A stretch of 64,000 bases of DNA from Dietzia natronolimnaea (GTDB lineage Bacteria; Actinomycetota; Actinomycetes; Mycobacteriales; Mycobacteriaceae), in assembly GCF_039525805.1 (NCBI RefSeq), contig NZ_BAAAHZ010000001.1; one strand, written 5' to 3'. The position numbers and the translations under genes were made by a program. Below the pieces are notes generated by a model that made no database searches, was not told where the DNA came from, and saw nothing but the letters and a program-made list of their open reading frames with translations. Every line of letters begins with the position of its first letter. Positions within the stretch are counted from its first letter, which is position 1. Below, one piece after another: positions 6,491-14,361 of the stretch.

Positions 6491-8086
6491 ATGTCGGCAG
6501 AACACGGTTCGGGGATCGCGGCGGCCGGCCTGGCCGCCCTCGACGCCCTCCGCACGGAGAACCGCGCCGCTGCCGCCCGTCTGCAGGCCTGCCACGATCT
6601 CCTGGCACTGTGCGAGGAGCAGCAGTTCGCCCGAGACGTCGAGGCCGGGCACTACGACCCCGACGGGCCGGAGCGCCCGCGCGACCACGCGGTGCTCGAC
6701 CCGTTCGACGTCGCCTGTGCGGAACTGGTCGCCACCTACGGTGTTCATCACCACCGCGCGTCAGCGATGCTCACGCTGGCCCGGGATCTCGTCATCAGCT
6801 TCCCGGGGATCGTCGAGGCGATGGGGTCCGGCCTCTTGGACGAGCGCACGGCGGGGATGCTCGTCCGGCAGATGCGGACGGTCGACCACTCCGTCCTGGA
6901 CGCTGTGCACCGACTGGTCGTGGACTGGCTGCTGGACTCCATCGACTCCGGCGAGCGGCCCGGCCGCAACGCGATCCTCGCCAAGACCGACAGCATCATC
7001 GCGGACTTCGACCCGGAAGGGGTCCTGGCCCGGCGTGCTGCCGCGGCGCGTGAGCGTCGGGTCAGCGTCCGGCGCGGGGTGGACGGCATGGCCGAACTCC
7101 GTGCACACCTCACCTCGACCGAGGCGTCCGCGATCCACGACGCGCTCGGGCACACCGCCGGGGAACGGTTCGATCGCGAGAAGCGGGCCCGGATCGAGGC
7201 CGTCCGCAACGGCACCGGGCCGGCGTACGACCCGCATCCCCGTACTCGCCAGCAGCACCGGGCGGATGCCCTCGTCGATGCGATCCTCGGTACCGACGAT
7301 CAGGGCGACGGCGACGGCGCCGGTGCCGGTGCCGGTGCCGGAGACGGTGCCAGTGGCCGGCACGCGGGCAGCGGCCCGGCCGGACTCGCGCCCGGGCCGC
7401 AGATCAGACCTATCATCACCATCCTGGCCCCTCGCGGGCCGGGCGAGGAGCCCGAGGTGTACCTCCCGCGAGGCGGCCCCGCGTCGATCGACGCCCTCAT
7501 CGCCCTGCTCGCCCGCAGTGTCGGCGCCCACATCTCGCTCCCCGACCCCGAGGCCGGGTCCGCGGACCCGGTCGGCGGTGCGCGCCGCTACCGGATCAGC
7601 TCCGAGCTCGCCCGCCGGATCCGGCTACGCGACGGCACCTGCCGTCACCCCGGATGTTCGGTCTCCGCCGAGGACTGCGACGTGGATCATGTCGTGCCGT
7701 TCGACCATTCCGAACCGAGCCGGGGCGGCCAGAGCGTCGAGGCCAATCTCATGTGCCTCTGCCGGCGACACCACAGGTTCAAGACCTTCCACACCTGGTA
7801 TTACCGACTCCTGCGGGACGGAACGCTGACCGTCGTCACGGAGAGTGGTCACACCATCACCACCCTCCCCGACGGCCCCCTGGCCAAGTGGCGGGACCGC
7901 ACGTGCAACGGGCCCGAGGCGCCTCCCGGACCCGGCTCCCCCGACCGACCCTGGCTCCGCTCCCGGCCCCTCAGCACCCACTGGTACAGGCGGGCGTGCC
8001 GGATCGCCGCGCAGCGACGCGAGAACGCGGCCGCGGCTCGGGATGACGGGCTGGTCGGTGACGACCACGACCCCCCGCCCTTCTGA
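6491..8086 (+). CDS. 13E12-repeat / DUF222 protein with C-terminal HNH nuclease domain
   Basis: The start is ATG at 6491, preceded by AAGGGGGAG, and the product has 531 residues. The N-terminal two thirds are the helical DUF222 region found in actinobacterial 13E12-repeat proteins. At about residues 275-295 there is a Gly/Ala/Asp low-complexity linker. Residues of about 375-440 form the HNH domain: RLRDGTCRHPGC, then DVDHVVPF and later CLCRRHHRFK. These give the Cys residues of a zinc site plus the catalytic His and Asn. Such genes are numerous in Mycobacteriales and often near mobile DNA, but no other mobile genes are visible here. The nuclease may be active since the motif is intact. A LexA-like box lies upstream, and the stop codon sits in a 25-bp tandem duplication. 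Confidence 0.9.
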   Translation: MSAEHGSGIAAAGLAALDALRTENRAAAARLQACHDLLALCEEQQFARDVEAGHYDPDGPERPRDHAVLDPFDVACAELVATYGVHHHRASAMLTLARDLVISFPGIVEAMGSGLLDERTAGMLVRQMRTVDHSVLDAVHRLVVDWLLDSIDSGERPGRNAILAKTDSIIADFDPEGVLARRAAAARERRVSVRRGVDGMAELRAHLTSTEASAIHDALGHTAGERFDREKRARIEAVRNGTGPAYDPHPRTRQQHRADALVDAILGTDDQGDGDGAGAGAGAGDGASGRHAGSGPAGLAPGPQIRPIITILAPRGPGEEPEVYLPRGGPASIDALIALLARSVGAHISLPDPEAGSADPVGGARRYRISSELARRIRLRDGTCRHPGCSVSAEDCDVDHVVPFDHSEPSRGGQSVEANLMCLCRRHHRFKTFHTWYYRLLRDGTLTVVTESGHTITTLPDGPLAKWRDRTCNGPEAPPGPGSPDRPWLRSRPLSTHWYRRACRIAAQRRENAAAARDDGLVGDDHDPPPF

Positions 8087-8133
8087 CGCCCCGGCGCCGA
8101 CGCCCTTCTGACGCCCCGGCGCCGACGCCCTTC
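8077..8133. repeat. 25-bp tandem duplication across the DUF222 stop codon
   Basis: The 25-bp unit GCCCTTCTGACGCCCCGGCG plus CCGAC occurs twice in direct succession (8077-8101, 8102-8126), followed by a 7-bp start of a third. The TGA of the DUF222 gene lies in the first copy. Confidence 0.9.
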
Positions 8134-8143
8134 ACCCGCCCGG

Positions 8144-9553
8144 TCAGCGGTGCTTCAGCAGAACCGCGCGGATCCCCTCATGGAATCCGTCGCGCAGCCG
8201 AACCCGCTGCGCCTCGGTCAGGGTGAACTCGTTGAGCATCTGGCAGGCGAACTGCAGTAGAGGGCGGTCCACCGCCGGCGGGAGCACGCCCCCGGAGAGC
8301 AGGTGGGCCTGGTCGCGCTGCTCCTCGGTGGCGGCCTGCTCGTACCACCAGGTCGCGTACTGCTGGCCCACGTCGAACGGGGTCTGCTCGCCGGACGAGG
8401 TCCACACCTCCTCCGAGAGAGGCACGAACTTGGAGCGGAGCGGGCGGCGGTGAGGGGCCATCATCGACGGGCTCGGGCGCGACGCCCCGTTGGGCGGAGG
8501 GCCCGGCGTCGACGTCCTGGCCTGCGCCCGAGCCGGGGACGGCGGCTGTGACTGGGGCTCGGATTCCTGGGGCTCGTCTTCCCGTACCTCGCTGTCCCGG
8601 GGCTCGCCCTCCGAGCGCCGGGGCTGGTGCGTCGACTGTGGCTGGGGCTCCGGCTGTGACCCACGGACCTTCCCCGCCGGCCCCGCTCCGGCGCCCGACT
8701 TCGCACCCTGCCCGTTTACGGGCGTCGACCCCGCGGCGGTCTCGGCGCCATCGATGTCAGCAGTATGGGCCTCGGAGATCGCCGCGCAGTCCTGTTCATC
8801 GGCCGCCCGCTCCTCGGCGTCGGCGGCCCACTCCTCGTCGGCGATCGTCAGGCTGGTCTCGTCGGCCACCGAGGTGGCGGACGCGCGATCGGACCGGAGA
8901 TCCACCTCGACCATCCCCACCGACTCCTCGCCGACCGGCTCGCTGGCATCGTCGCCGGGCGCGGTGGGCCGCTCGGCGGACGATCGCACCTTGGGCGGGA
9001 TCGGCCCCTCCAGAACCCTGATCTGCATGGCGTCGTGGAAGTCGGTGCGCGGATCCAGCACCAAGGTCGTGTCGCACGCGTGGCGCAACGCGGAGGAGAT
9101 GGAATCCCAACCGAACCCCACCAGGTGCATCCGCACACCTGCGTCCACCGCCACCCGGACCCCCGGGATCATGTCGGCGTCCCCGGTGACCAGCACCATG
9201 TCGGAACACTGTCCCTTGTAGGCGGCCTGGATCATGTCCGCGACCAGAAGTGTGTCGACGGCCTTCTGGGTTCGGCGCTCGCCCCATTCGATCAACTGAC
9301 CCGCGCGCAGCTGAACGCCCTCGATCACGCGGAGCGTGCGCTGGTACCGGTGCGGGCCGGAATCCGGGATCCCGTCGTACCAGTTCTGTCGCTGGACCGG
9401 CTGGTCCACGAGACCGTGGGCGACCTGATCTAAACGGTGTACGACCGTGGCCAGGGATATCTCCAACTGACCGCGCGCACCCTCCTCCCAAGAGTTGTAG
9501 AAGCTAGCTAGTAGATACGAGGTATCCACTAGAACCAGTGTCCGTTCGAGCAT
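8144..9553 (-). CDS. NYN-domain (LabA/PIN-like) putative ribonuclease with long disordered linker
   Basis: The ATG at 9553 gives 469 residues; a GTG at 9562 is possible. Residues 1-175 form a NYN domain of the PIN-like nuclease superfamily, with the expected acidic residues: LVDTSYL near the start, KAVDTLLVADM and VTGDADMIPG. The middle (about 190-365) is acidic and then rich in Pro, Gln, Ser and Glu, hence probably disordered. The last 90 residues are a folded helical segment (QQYATWWYEQA to RVRLRDGFHEGIRAVLL) that is not a known domain to me. Related proteins act on RNA. It converges on the DUF222 gene and is divergent from the SDR. A second, unrelated-looking NYN gene is at 47577-48251. 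Confidence 0.85.
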   Translation of the reverse strand: MLERTLVLVDTSYLLASFYNSWEEGARGQLEISLATVVHRLDQVAHGLVDQPVQRQNWYDGIPDSGPHRYQRTLRVIEGVQLRAGQLIEWGERRTQKAVDTLLVADMIQAAYKGQCSDMVLVTGDADMIPGVRVAVDAGVRMHLVGFGWDSISSALRHACDTTLVLDPRTDFHDAMQIRVLEGPIPPKVRSSAERPTAPGDDASEPVGEESVGMVEVDLRSDRASATSVADETSLTIADEEWAADAEERAADEQDCAAISEAHTADIDGAETAAGSTPVNGQGAKSGAGAGPAGKVRGSQPEPQPQSTHQPRRSEGEPRDSEVREDEPQESEPQSQPPSPARAQARTSTPGPPPNGASRPSPSMMAPHRRPLRSKFVPLSEEVWTSSGEQTPFDVGQQYATWWYEQAATEEQRDQAHLLSGGVLPPAVDRPLLQFACQMLNEFTLTEAQRVRLRDGFHEGIRAVLLKHR

Positions 9554-9653
9554 GATGATCACTACCTATCACTTTGTCTACGTTGGACTTCCAGCATGCC
9601 GCAGGGCGGACGACCCCGCAGGGCCCGCCACCGATCACAGAAGGACACCCACC

Positions 9654-10514
9654 ATGTCGAGCCCCACCGCCACCCCTCCCGAGCTGACCGGAAAGGTCGT
9701 GCTGGTCACCGGGGCCGCCCGCGGGCAGGGCCGGGCCCACTGCGAGGCCTTCGCGGCCGCCGGGTGCGACGTGATCGCCCTCGACCTGTGCCGCGACATC
9801 GAGACGGTCCCCTACCCGATGGCCCGACCGGAGGACCTCCGGGCCACCGCGGAGGCCGTCCGGGCACTGGGGCGCAGGTGCGTGACCGCGGAGGTCGACG
9901 TCCGCGACCTGCCCGGGATGCGGGAGGCCGTCGATGCCGGGGTCGCCGAACTGGGCGGACTCGACTTCGTGGTGGCCAACGCCGGGGTGTCCCCCCAGCC
10001 CTCCGCCTCCTGGGAGCGCTCCGAGGAGGAATGGGACACCACCCTGGACATCAACCTCAAGGGCACCTGGGTCACCACGACGGCCGCGATCCCCCACATC
10101 CTGGCCACCGGCCGGGGCGGGTGCGTCGTGATCATCAGCTCGATGGTCGGCCTTCGCGGCGCACCGTTCACCGCCAGCTACACGACCTCCAAGTGGGCGG
10201 TCCGCGGGCTGGCCAAGTCGCTGGCCGGCGAGCTCGGCTTCTCGGGCGTGCGGTGCAACTCCATCCACCCCGGCAACGTCCGCACCCCCATGATCGAGAA
10301 CCCGTCGATGATCGCCATGATGACCGGGGGCGAGGGCACGACGCTCGAGGACGCGGCCGAGACCTTCAGCGGGATGAACCAGCTGCCCGAGCCGTGGGTC
10401 GAGGCGTCGGCGATCTCGTCGATGGCCGTCTACCTGTGCAGCGCCGCCGGCGCGGGGATCACCGGGGCCTCCATCCCGATCGACCTGGGCGGAAGCGAGA
10501 AGTTCGGGTTGTGA
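9654..10514 (+). CDS. Mycofactocin-type SDR family NAD-dependent oxidoreductase
   Basis: The 286-residue product is a classical short-chain dehydrogenase: TGAARGQGRAH binds the nucleotide (residues of about 19-29), NAG lies near residue 105, and SS with YTTSK form the catalytic Ser-Tyr-Lys. ETVPYPMARPEDL after strand two and VEALGRR-like spacing are marks of the mycofactocin-coupled SDR subfamily. Its members keep NAD tightly bound and pass electrons to the peptide cofactor mycofactocin. The physiological substrate is usually an alcohol and cannot be told here. The ATG at 9654 is preceded by AGAAGGAC. No mft genes are in the window, so the cofactor locus must be elsewhere. A 14-bp hairpin follows. 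Confidence 0.85.
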   Translation: MSSPTATPPELTGKVVLVTGAARGQGRAHCEAFAAAGCDVIALDLCRDIETVPYPMARPEDLRATAEAVRALGRRCVTAEVDVRDLPGMREAVDAGVAELGGLDFVVANAGVSPQPSASWERSEEEWDTTLDINLKGTWVTTTAAIPHILATGRGGCVVIISSMVGLRGAPFTASYTTSKWAVRGLAKSLAGELGFSGVRCNSIHPGNVRTPMIENPSMIAMMTGGEGTTLEDAAETFSGMNQLPEPWVEASAISSMAVYLCSAAGAGITGASIPIDLGGSEKFGL

Positions 10515-10562
10515 CGGCTCGGGCTCGGGGCGCGGACCTGTGCCGAGGGCAGGAAATGCACT

Positions 10563-10594
10563 CCGGCCCGCCTCTCGGATGAGAGGCGGGCCGG
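10563..10594 (+). terminator. Strong hairpin terminator after the SDR gene
   Basis: A perfect 14-bp stem (CCGGCCCGCCTCTC and its complement) closes a GGAT tetraloop, 49 bp after the stop codon. No U tract follows. Confidence 0.8.
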
Positions 10595-10606
10595 GGTAGC
10601 GAGCCG

Positions 10607-10645
10607 GATCAGGGGGCCAGGTTTCCTACCTGGCCGCGCCTGATC
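10607..10645 (-). terminator. Nested inverted repeat ending the 43-residue gene
   Basis: On the minus strand GATCAGG pairs with CCTGATC on the outside, and GGCCAGGT pairs with ACCTGGCC inside it, around a loop of about 5 nt. It begins at the stop codon of the gene at 10644-10775. With the hairpin at 10563 it insulates the two convergent genes. Confidence 0.7.
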
Positions 10646-10775
10646 AGGTGGACGGCGTGGGCGCCACCGGGCGGGGAACGCTGACGGTCGAGCCGGTGGC
10701 GGTCCACACCAGAGTCCAGAAGATGTCGACGATGGGCTGGATGGCCTGCAGGAAGATGTCGTTGGCGCTGCTCAT
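10644..10775 (-). CDS. 43-residue hydrophobic peptide, possible porin-like small surface peptide
   Basis: The ORF starts ATG at 10775 with AAGGGGA 7 nt upstream and ends at 10644, exactly where a nested hairpin begins. The peptide starts MSSANDIFLQAIQPIVDIFW and ends in a Pro/Thr/Ser-rich tail. It has no signal peptide, one amphipathic or hydrophobic stretch of about 22 residues, and Ser and Thr residues. Corynebacterium PorA and PorH, which form mycolate-linked outer-membrane channels, are leaderless peptides of about 45-57 residues with similar looks. There is no clear sequence match, so this is only an analogy. A small membrane-active or signalling peptide is the alternative. The good ribosome site and terminator make a real gene likely. 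Confidence 0.6.
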   Translation of the reverse strand: MSSANDIFLQAIQPIVDIFWTLVWTATGSTVSVPRPVAPTPST

Positions 10776-11107
10776 GATGTGTCCCCTTGTGATCCGTACT
10801 GAAAGCGTACTTGCGTATCTGGCGGTCTGGTGGTCCCCGTTGCCGCCGGGCTCCAGCAATTCCCTCGAGCCCCCGCGGCGCGTGACAACCCCTATGTCGC
10901 CGCGAACCCGGTCGACGTTACACAACCGTGACAAACGATGTGGCATCGACAGGCTCCGCCGCTGGCCAGAGCGCCGTAGCCTCGACCCGAGCGGGGTTCC
11001 CACTCCCCGAATCGAGGCGTCCCGCCACGGGCTGAGGTCGAGCCTCGAGTGTGACACAACCAACTAAACCCTACCTACGCGACCGTAACCTACGGTACCG
11101 TAGGTTC
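10776..11107. other. Divergent intergenic region before the desaturase
   Basis: This region carries the promoters of the 43-residue peptide gene (leftward) and the desaturase gene (rightward). No further gene is visible. The right end contains the palindromic operator at 11087-11106, with a related half-site pattern (CCTACG...CCGTA) just before it at about 11074-11087. Confidence 0.6.
11087..11106. promoter_or_regulatory. 20-bp perfect palindrome, probable TetR-type operator
   Basis: AACCTACGGTACCGTAGGTT is a perfect 20-bp palindrome that ends 1 bp before the desaturase ATG. It covers the place of the ribosome site and perhaps the transcription start. A TetR gene follows the desaturase and is the natural candidate to bind it. 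Confidence 0.75.
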
Positions 11108-12349
11108 ATGGCTATCACGGACATCCCGGAATTCGCACACCTCTCCGAGGCCGACATCGAAGCCCTCGGTGAGGAACTCGAGCAGATCCGCCAGGACATC
11201 ATCGGTTCCCTCGGCGAGCGGGACGCGACCTACATCCGCAACACGATCCGCTTCCAGCGCGCCCTCGAGGTGGGCTCTCGTGCACTGCTGATGGTCGGGT
11301 CGCGCAACCGCACCGCGTGGGCCATCGGCGCCGGCGCGCTCGGGCTCTCCAAGATCGTCGAGAACATGGAGCTCGGGCACAACATCATGCACGGGCAGTG
11401 GGACTGGATGAACGACCCGGAGGTCCACTCCACCACGTGGGAGTGGGACATCGTGGGCACCGCCGAGCACTGGAAGCAGACCCACAACTACATCCATCAC
11501 AAGTACACCAACATCGTCGGCCTCGACGACGACGTCGGGTACGGAGTGCTCCGCGTGACGCGCGACCAGCGCTGGCACCCGTTCTTCTACGGCAACCTCG
11601 TCTATAACGCGGTGCTCGCACTGCTGTTCCAGTGGGGCGTCGGTATCCAGCATCTCGAGCTGGGCAAGGTCGCGAAGGGGCGGGACGACCGCCGCGAGAC
11701 CATGAACAAGCTCGGCCTGTTCGCCAAGAAGGCCGGACGCCAGCTCGCGAAGGACTACGTGTTCTACCCGGCACTCTCCCGCAAGGGCTGGAAGTCCACG
11801 TTGACGGCCAACCTCGCCGCCAACGGCATCCGTAACGTGTGGACCAACGCGGTGATCTTCTGCGGGCACTTCCCCGACGGCGCCGAGAAGTTCACCAGGA
11901 AGGACGTCGAGAACGAGACGCGCGCCGAGTGGTACCTCCGTCAGATGCTCGGTTCCGCCAACCTCACCGGCGGGCCCGTCATCGACTTCCTCTCGGGCAA
12001 CCTGTCGTACCAGATCGAGCACCACATCTACCCCGACATGTCGTCCAACCGTCTGGCCGAGGCATCGGTCCGGGTTCGCGAGGTGTGCCGCAAGTACGAC
12101 CTGCCGTACGTGGCGGGCCCGCTGCCCGTGCAGTACTTCAAGGCGTGGAGGACCATCGCCAAGATGTCGCTGCCCGACCACATGCTGCGACGCACGGCGG
12201 ACGACGCCCCGGAGACGCACTCCGAGCGCATGTTCGCGGACCTGCCCAAGCCCCTCCCGGCGCAGGAGGAAGGGCAGCGGGCCGGCCTGCAGACGGCACT
12301 GACGTACTCGGCCAGGCGGCGCGCCCGCAAGGTCGCCTCGGCGGCCTGA
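11108..12349 (+). CDS. Membrane fatty acid (acyl-CoA/acyl-lipid) desaturase, DesA3-like
   Basis: The 413-residue product has the three histidine clusters of the di-iron membrane desaturases: HNIMH (91-95), HNYIHH (126-131) and QIEHH (302-306). The last type, with Gln in front, is common in acyl-lipid and linoleoyl-CoA-like desaturases. Between the clusters are the expected hydrophobic pairs. The enzyme would introduce a double bond in a long acyl chain, probably with an oxidoreductase partner as for M. tuberculosis DesA3; no such partner is adjacent. The ATG at 11108 is chosen over an upstream in-frame GTG at 11051 because the palindrome at 11087-11106 would otherwise be coding. The C-terminal 70 residues are a soluble Arg/Ala-rich tail. 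A strong terminator follows. Confidence 0.9.
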   Translation: MAITDIPEFAHLSEADIEALGEELEQIRQDIIGSLGERDATYIRNTIRFQRALEVGSRALLMVGSRNRTAWAIGAGALGLSKIVENMELGHNIMHGQWDWMNDPEVHSTTWEWDIVGTAEHWKQTHNYIHHKYTNIVGLDDDVGYGVLRVTRDQRWHPFFYGNLVYNAVLALLFQWGVGIQHLELGKVAKGRDDRRETMNKLGLFAKKAGRQLAKDYVFYPALSRKGWKSTLTANLAANGIRNVWTNAVIFCGHFPDGAEKFTRKDVENETRAEWYLRQMLGSANLTGGPVIDFLSGNLSYQIEHHIYPDMSSNRLAEASVRVREVCRKYDLPYVAGPLPVQYFKAWRTIAKMSLPDHMLRRTADDAPETHSERMFADLPKPLPAQEEGQRAGLQTALTYSARRRARKVASAA

Positions 12350-12367
12350 CCCGCCCGGCCACCCTCC

Positions 12368-12403
12368 GGACGCCCCGACACCGAAACCGGTGTCGGGGCG
12401 TCC
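12368..12403 (+). terminator. Intrinsic terminator after the desaturase
   Basis: A perfect 16-bp stem (GGACGCCCCGACACCG and its complement) with an AAAC loop is followed by GTTGTTT. It is one of the most canonical terminators in the window. Confidence 0.9.
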
Positions 12404-12516
12404 GTTGTTTCGATCCAGGAACGGGATCCCGGCGATAGGCTGACCCTCTAGTCGGCAGCGATCCGCGCTACAGCGGTCGAGCCGAAGGCCTGTGAACCAC
12501 GACGACGGGAGCCACC

Positions 12517-13113
12517 ATGGAGGACCGGCGCATGCTGATCGCCGATTCGGCGATCGAGGTGGTGGCCAGGGACGGCGTCCGCGCGCTGACCCACCGCGCC
12601 GTGGACTCCGAGGCCGGACTGCCCTCCGGCTCGACCTCCTATTATTGCCGGACCCGTGCGCAACTCCTCTCACTCACCGTCGACAGGCTCACCTCCCTCC
12701 TGCGCGGGTTCGTCGAGGTGTCCGGGATCCAGGAGCTCGCCTCCTCCGATGCAGACGACGTCCTGGCGATGCTCACGCGGATGATCGAGGGCCTCCTCGC
12801 CGACTACCGCGGCGAGCTGGCAGCCCGCTCCGCGCTCATCATGGAACTCACCGGCAAGGACGACACCACCGATCTCGTGGCCGCCCTGCTCGACCCGAGT
12901 GACCTCGCCGGCGCTCTCGACGCCGCCGGGCTGCGTGACCCCGCCGCCGCCGCCCTGGACCTCCTGGCCGTGTACGAGGGGCTGCTCTGGGAGCGCACCG
13001 TGGGCCGGCTGGCCGGCGCCGAGGTCGATCATGAGCACGACGCCGACCTCCTGGGGTCCGCGCTCTCGCGCCACGAGCATCGCGGCGGACGCCTCTTCGG
13101 CCTCCTGCGCTGA
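12517..13113 (+). CDS. TetR family regulator, likely controlling the desaturase
   Basis: The 198-residue product has an N-terminal TetR helix-turn-helix (AIEVVARDGVRALTHRAVDSEAGLPSGSTSYY, broken by the usual Gly and Pro) and a helical ligand domain. The segment HRAVDSEAGLPSGSTSYYC resembles TetR regulators found with lipid genes in actinobacteria. It is transcribed in the same direction as the desaturase but after its terminator, so it has its own promoter. It probably binds the palindrome at 11087-11106 and senses an acyl-CoA; both points are inference from position. The ATG is at 12517; GACGGGAG stands upstream. Confidence 0.85.
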   Translation: MEDRRMLIADSAIEVVARDGVRALTHRAVDSEAGLPSGSTSYYCRTRAQLLSLTVDRLTSLLRGFVEVSGIQELASSDADDVLAMLTRMIEGLLADYRGELAARSALIMELTGKDDTTDLVAALLDPSDLAGALDAAGLRDPAAAALDLLAVYEGLLWERTVGRLAGAEVDHEHDADLLGSALSRHEHRGGRLFGLLR

Positions 13114-13504
13114 CCTCTCGCCCCTCGGGGCAACGTTTCGCCCTACATCACACGCCCGGCTGCAGCGCGCTCTCTGACGCGCGTCCAGACGCGGCGGCGG
13201 AACCGCTTAGGTTTACCTTGCTTGAAGTTTAAGGTTCTCACAGTCTAGGGTTCCGCCCCAGAAGCACCGTGATACGTCAGCCATGTGTCAAGACTGTCTG
13301 TTTCGTGCCTCTGCCACCCCTCCGTCGGAGCATCCTCACAACTGGTGATAATCACTGTGCGGGTGCATGTATGCGGTGTTCAGTTGCGAATCCGGGCCGC
13401 TCTTCCGGGTCCGGGTTCGCCTGAACGGACCAGCCCGGGACATCCCGGCCGCCACTCGACCGGGACGGTGGGCTGAACTGAGGCCACGGATTAATCAGAT
13501 TGTT

Positions 13505-13532
13505 TTGACAAACACAGCTGATGTGCCATAGT
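13505..13532 (+). promoter_or_regulatory. Promoter of the flp-tad operon
   Basis: TTGACA at 13505-13510 is separated by 16 bp from CATAGT at 13527-13532. The transcript would have a leader of about 75 nt before the flp ATG, which has AGAAGGACGG upstream. Confidence 0.6.
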
Positions 13533-13545
13533 GATTCACGTCACT
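13530..13545. promoter_or_regulatory. Candidate Crp/GlxR site over the pilus promoter
   Basis: AGTGATTCACGTCACT contains GTGA-N6-TCAC with symmetric flanks, the form bound by cAMP receptor proteins such as GlxR. It overlaps the last bases of the predicted -10 element, so a bound protein would probably repress. Confidence 0.55.
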
Positions 13546-13615
13546 GGTTCACAACGAATCGGACGCACCCCTCCCCTCGGGTCGACCGACCCCCGCACCA
13601 GAAGGACGGTTCATC

Positions 13616-13867
13616 ATGAGCCAGGTTGCTACTTACTTCTTCACGCTCCACGCCCTCGTCAACGATCGCTTTGAGGACCGCAAGGACCGCGGCGCTACGG
13701 CCGTGGAGTACGGCCTGATGGTCGGACTGATCGCGGTCGTCATCATCGTGGCGGTTGTCTTCCTTGGCGACACCCTCACAGCCGTGTTTGACAACGCAGG
13801 ACAGGAAATCGCTGATGAGGCTGGCGTGACGGTCCCGGGCGCAGGCGACGGCGGCGGCGACGCCTAA
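13616..13867 (+). CDS. flp: Flp-type pilin subunit
   Basis: The 83-residue product carries a short leader ending KDRG, then ATAVEYGLMVGLIAVVIIVAVV. Cleavage after Gly26 would leave Glu at position +5 followed by Tyr, the signature of Flp pilins. The hydrophobic helix then drives pilus assembly, and a short acidic Gly-rich C-terminus (GAGDGGGDA) would be exposed. It is the first gene of a complete Tad gene set and should be the major pilin. A prepilin peptidase at 20674-21318 would process it. The ATG is preceded by GAAGGACGG. Confidence 0.95.
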   Translation: MSQVATYFFTLHALVNDRFEDRKDRGATAVEYGLMVGLIAVVIIVAVVFLGDTLTAVFDNAGQEIADEAGVTVPGAGDGGGDA

Positions 13868-13974
13868 CCGGCCGCTCGCTGATCCCTCCGGCGCGGCGCT
13901 CCTTCCCTGAGCGCTGCGCCGGAGCCGGTTTGATCCCCTCTCCTGAACCCTCCCCTCCCCCTCGAGGACCCGTC

Positions 13975-14361
13975 ATGACCAGTTCCCTGCGTGACCGCGG
14001 AGCCGCGGCCGTGGAGTTCGCCCTGGTCGTTCCGATCCTGTTGACGCTCGTGATCGGGATCATCGAATTCGGTCGGGCCTATAACATCCAGACCACGCTC
14101 TCCAACGCCGCTCGTGACGGCGTCCGCGTGATGTCCCTGCAGAATGACCGCGCGGAAGCCCGGGCCGCCGTCAAGAACGCTGCATTCGGACTCGACATTG
14201 CCGATACCGACATCGACGTCGAACCCTCGAACTGCGCTCCGACCGATTCGACGCCGACCGCGACCGTGACGGTCACCTACCCGTTCGAGCTGCTCAGCGG
14301 CTACCTTCCCCTGAACGACTTCACGCTCACCGGCACGGGGAGCATGCGATGCAACGGATAG
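13975..14361 (+). CDS. tadE: TadE-like pseudopilin
   Basis: The product has 128 residues. RDRG is followed by AAAVEFALVVPILLTLVIGIIEFGRAY, the TadE signature with Glu at +5 of the processed form. TadE proteins are minor pilins needed for Flp pilus assembly. Two Cys near the C-terminus may form a disulfide outside the cell. The ATG at 13975 is chosen because it places the leader close to the Gly; an upstream in-frame ATG at 13930 would add a proline-rich extension without a ribosome site. The 3' end overlaps the next gene by 13 bp. Confidence 0.9.
   Translation: MTSSLRDRGAAAVEFALVVPILLTLVIGIIEFGRAYNIQTTLSNAARDGVRVMSLQNDRAEARAAVKNAAFGLDIADTDIDVEPSNCAPTDSTPTATVTVTYPFELLSGYLPLNDFTLTGTGSMRCNG

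Larger units (their letters stand above)
13114..13615. other. 502-bp intergenic region upstream of the pilus operon
   Basis: No convincing ORF is present. Visible elements are a TTAGGTTTACCTTGCTTGA stretch at 13207-13225 (14 of 19 with the DtxR/IdeR consensus, weak), a GTGATAATCAC dyad at 13345-13355, a sigma70-like promoter at 13505-13532 and a Crp/GlxR-type site at 13530-13545. Its length suggests complex control of the pilus genes. Confidence 0.6.

Noticed and set aside
11051..11107. Upstream GTG start for the desaturase
   Set aside because: It would place the 20-bp palindrome inside the coding region and adds basic residues not expected for the family.
13285..13476. 63-codon frame upstream of the pilus operon
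   Set aside because: No start signal, Cys/Arg/Pro-rich composition typical of noncoding GC-rich DNA.
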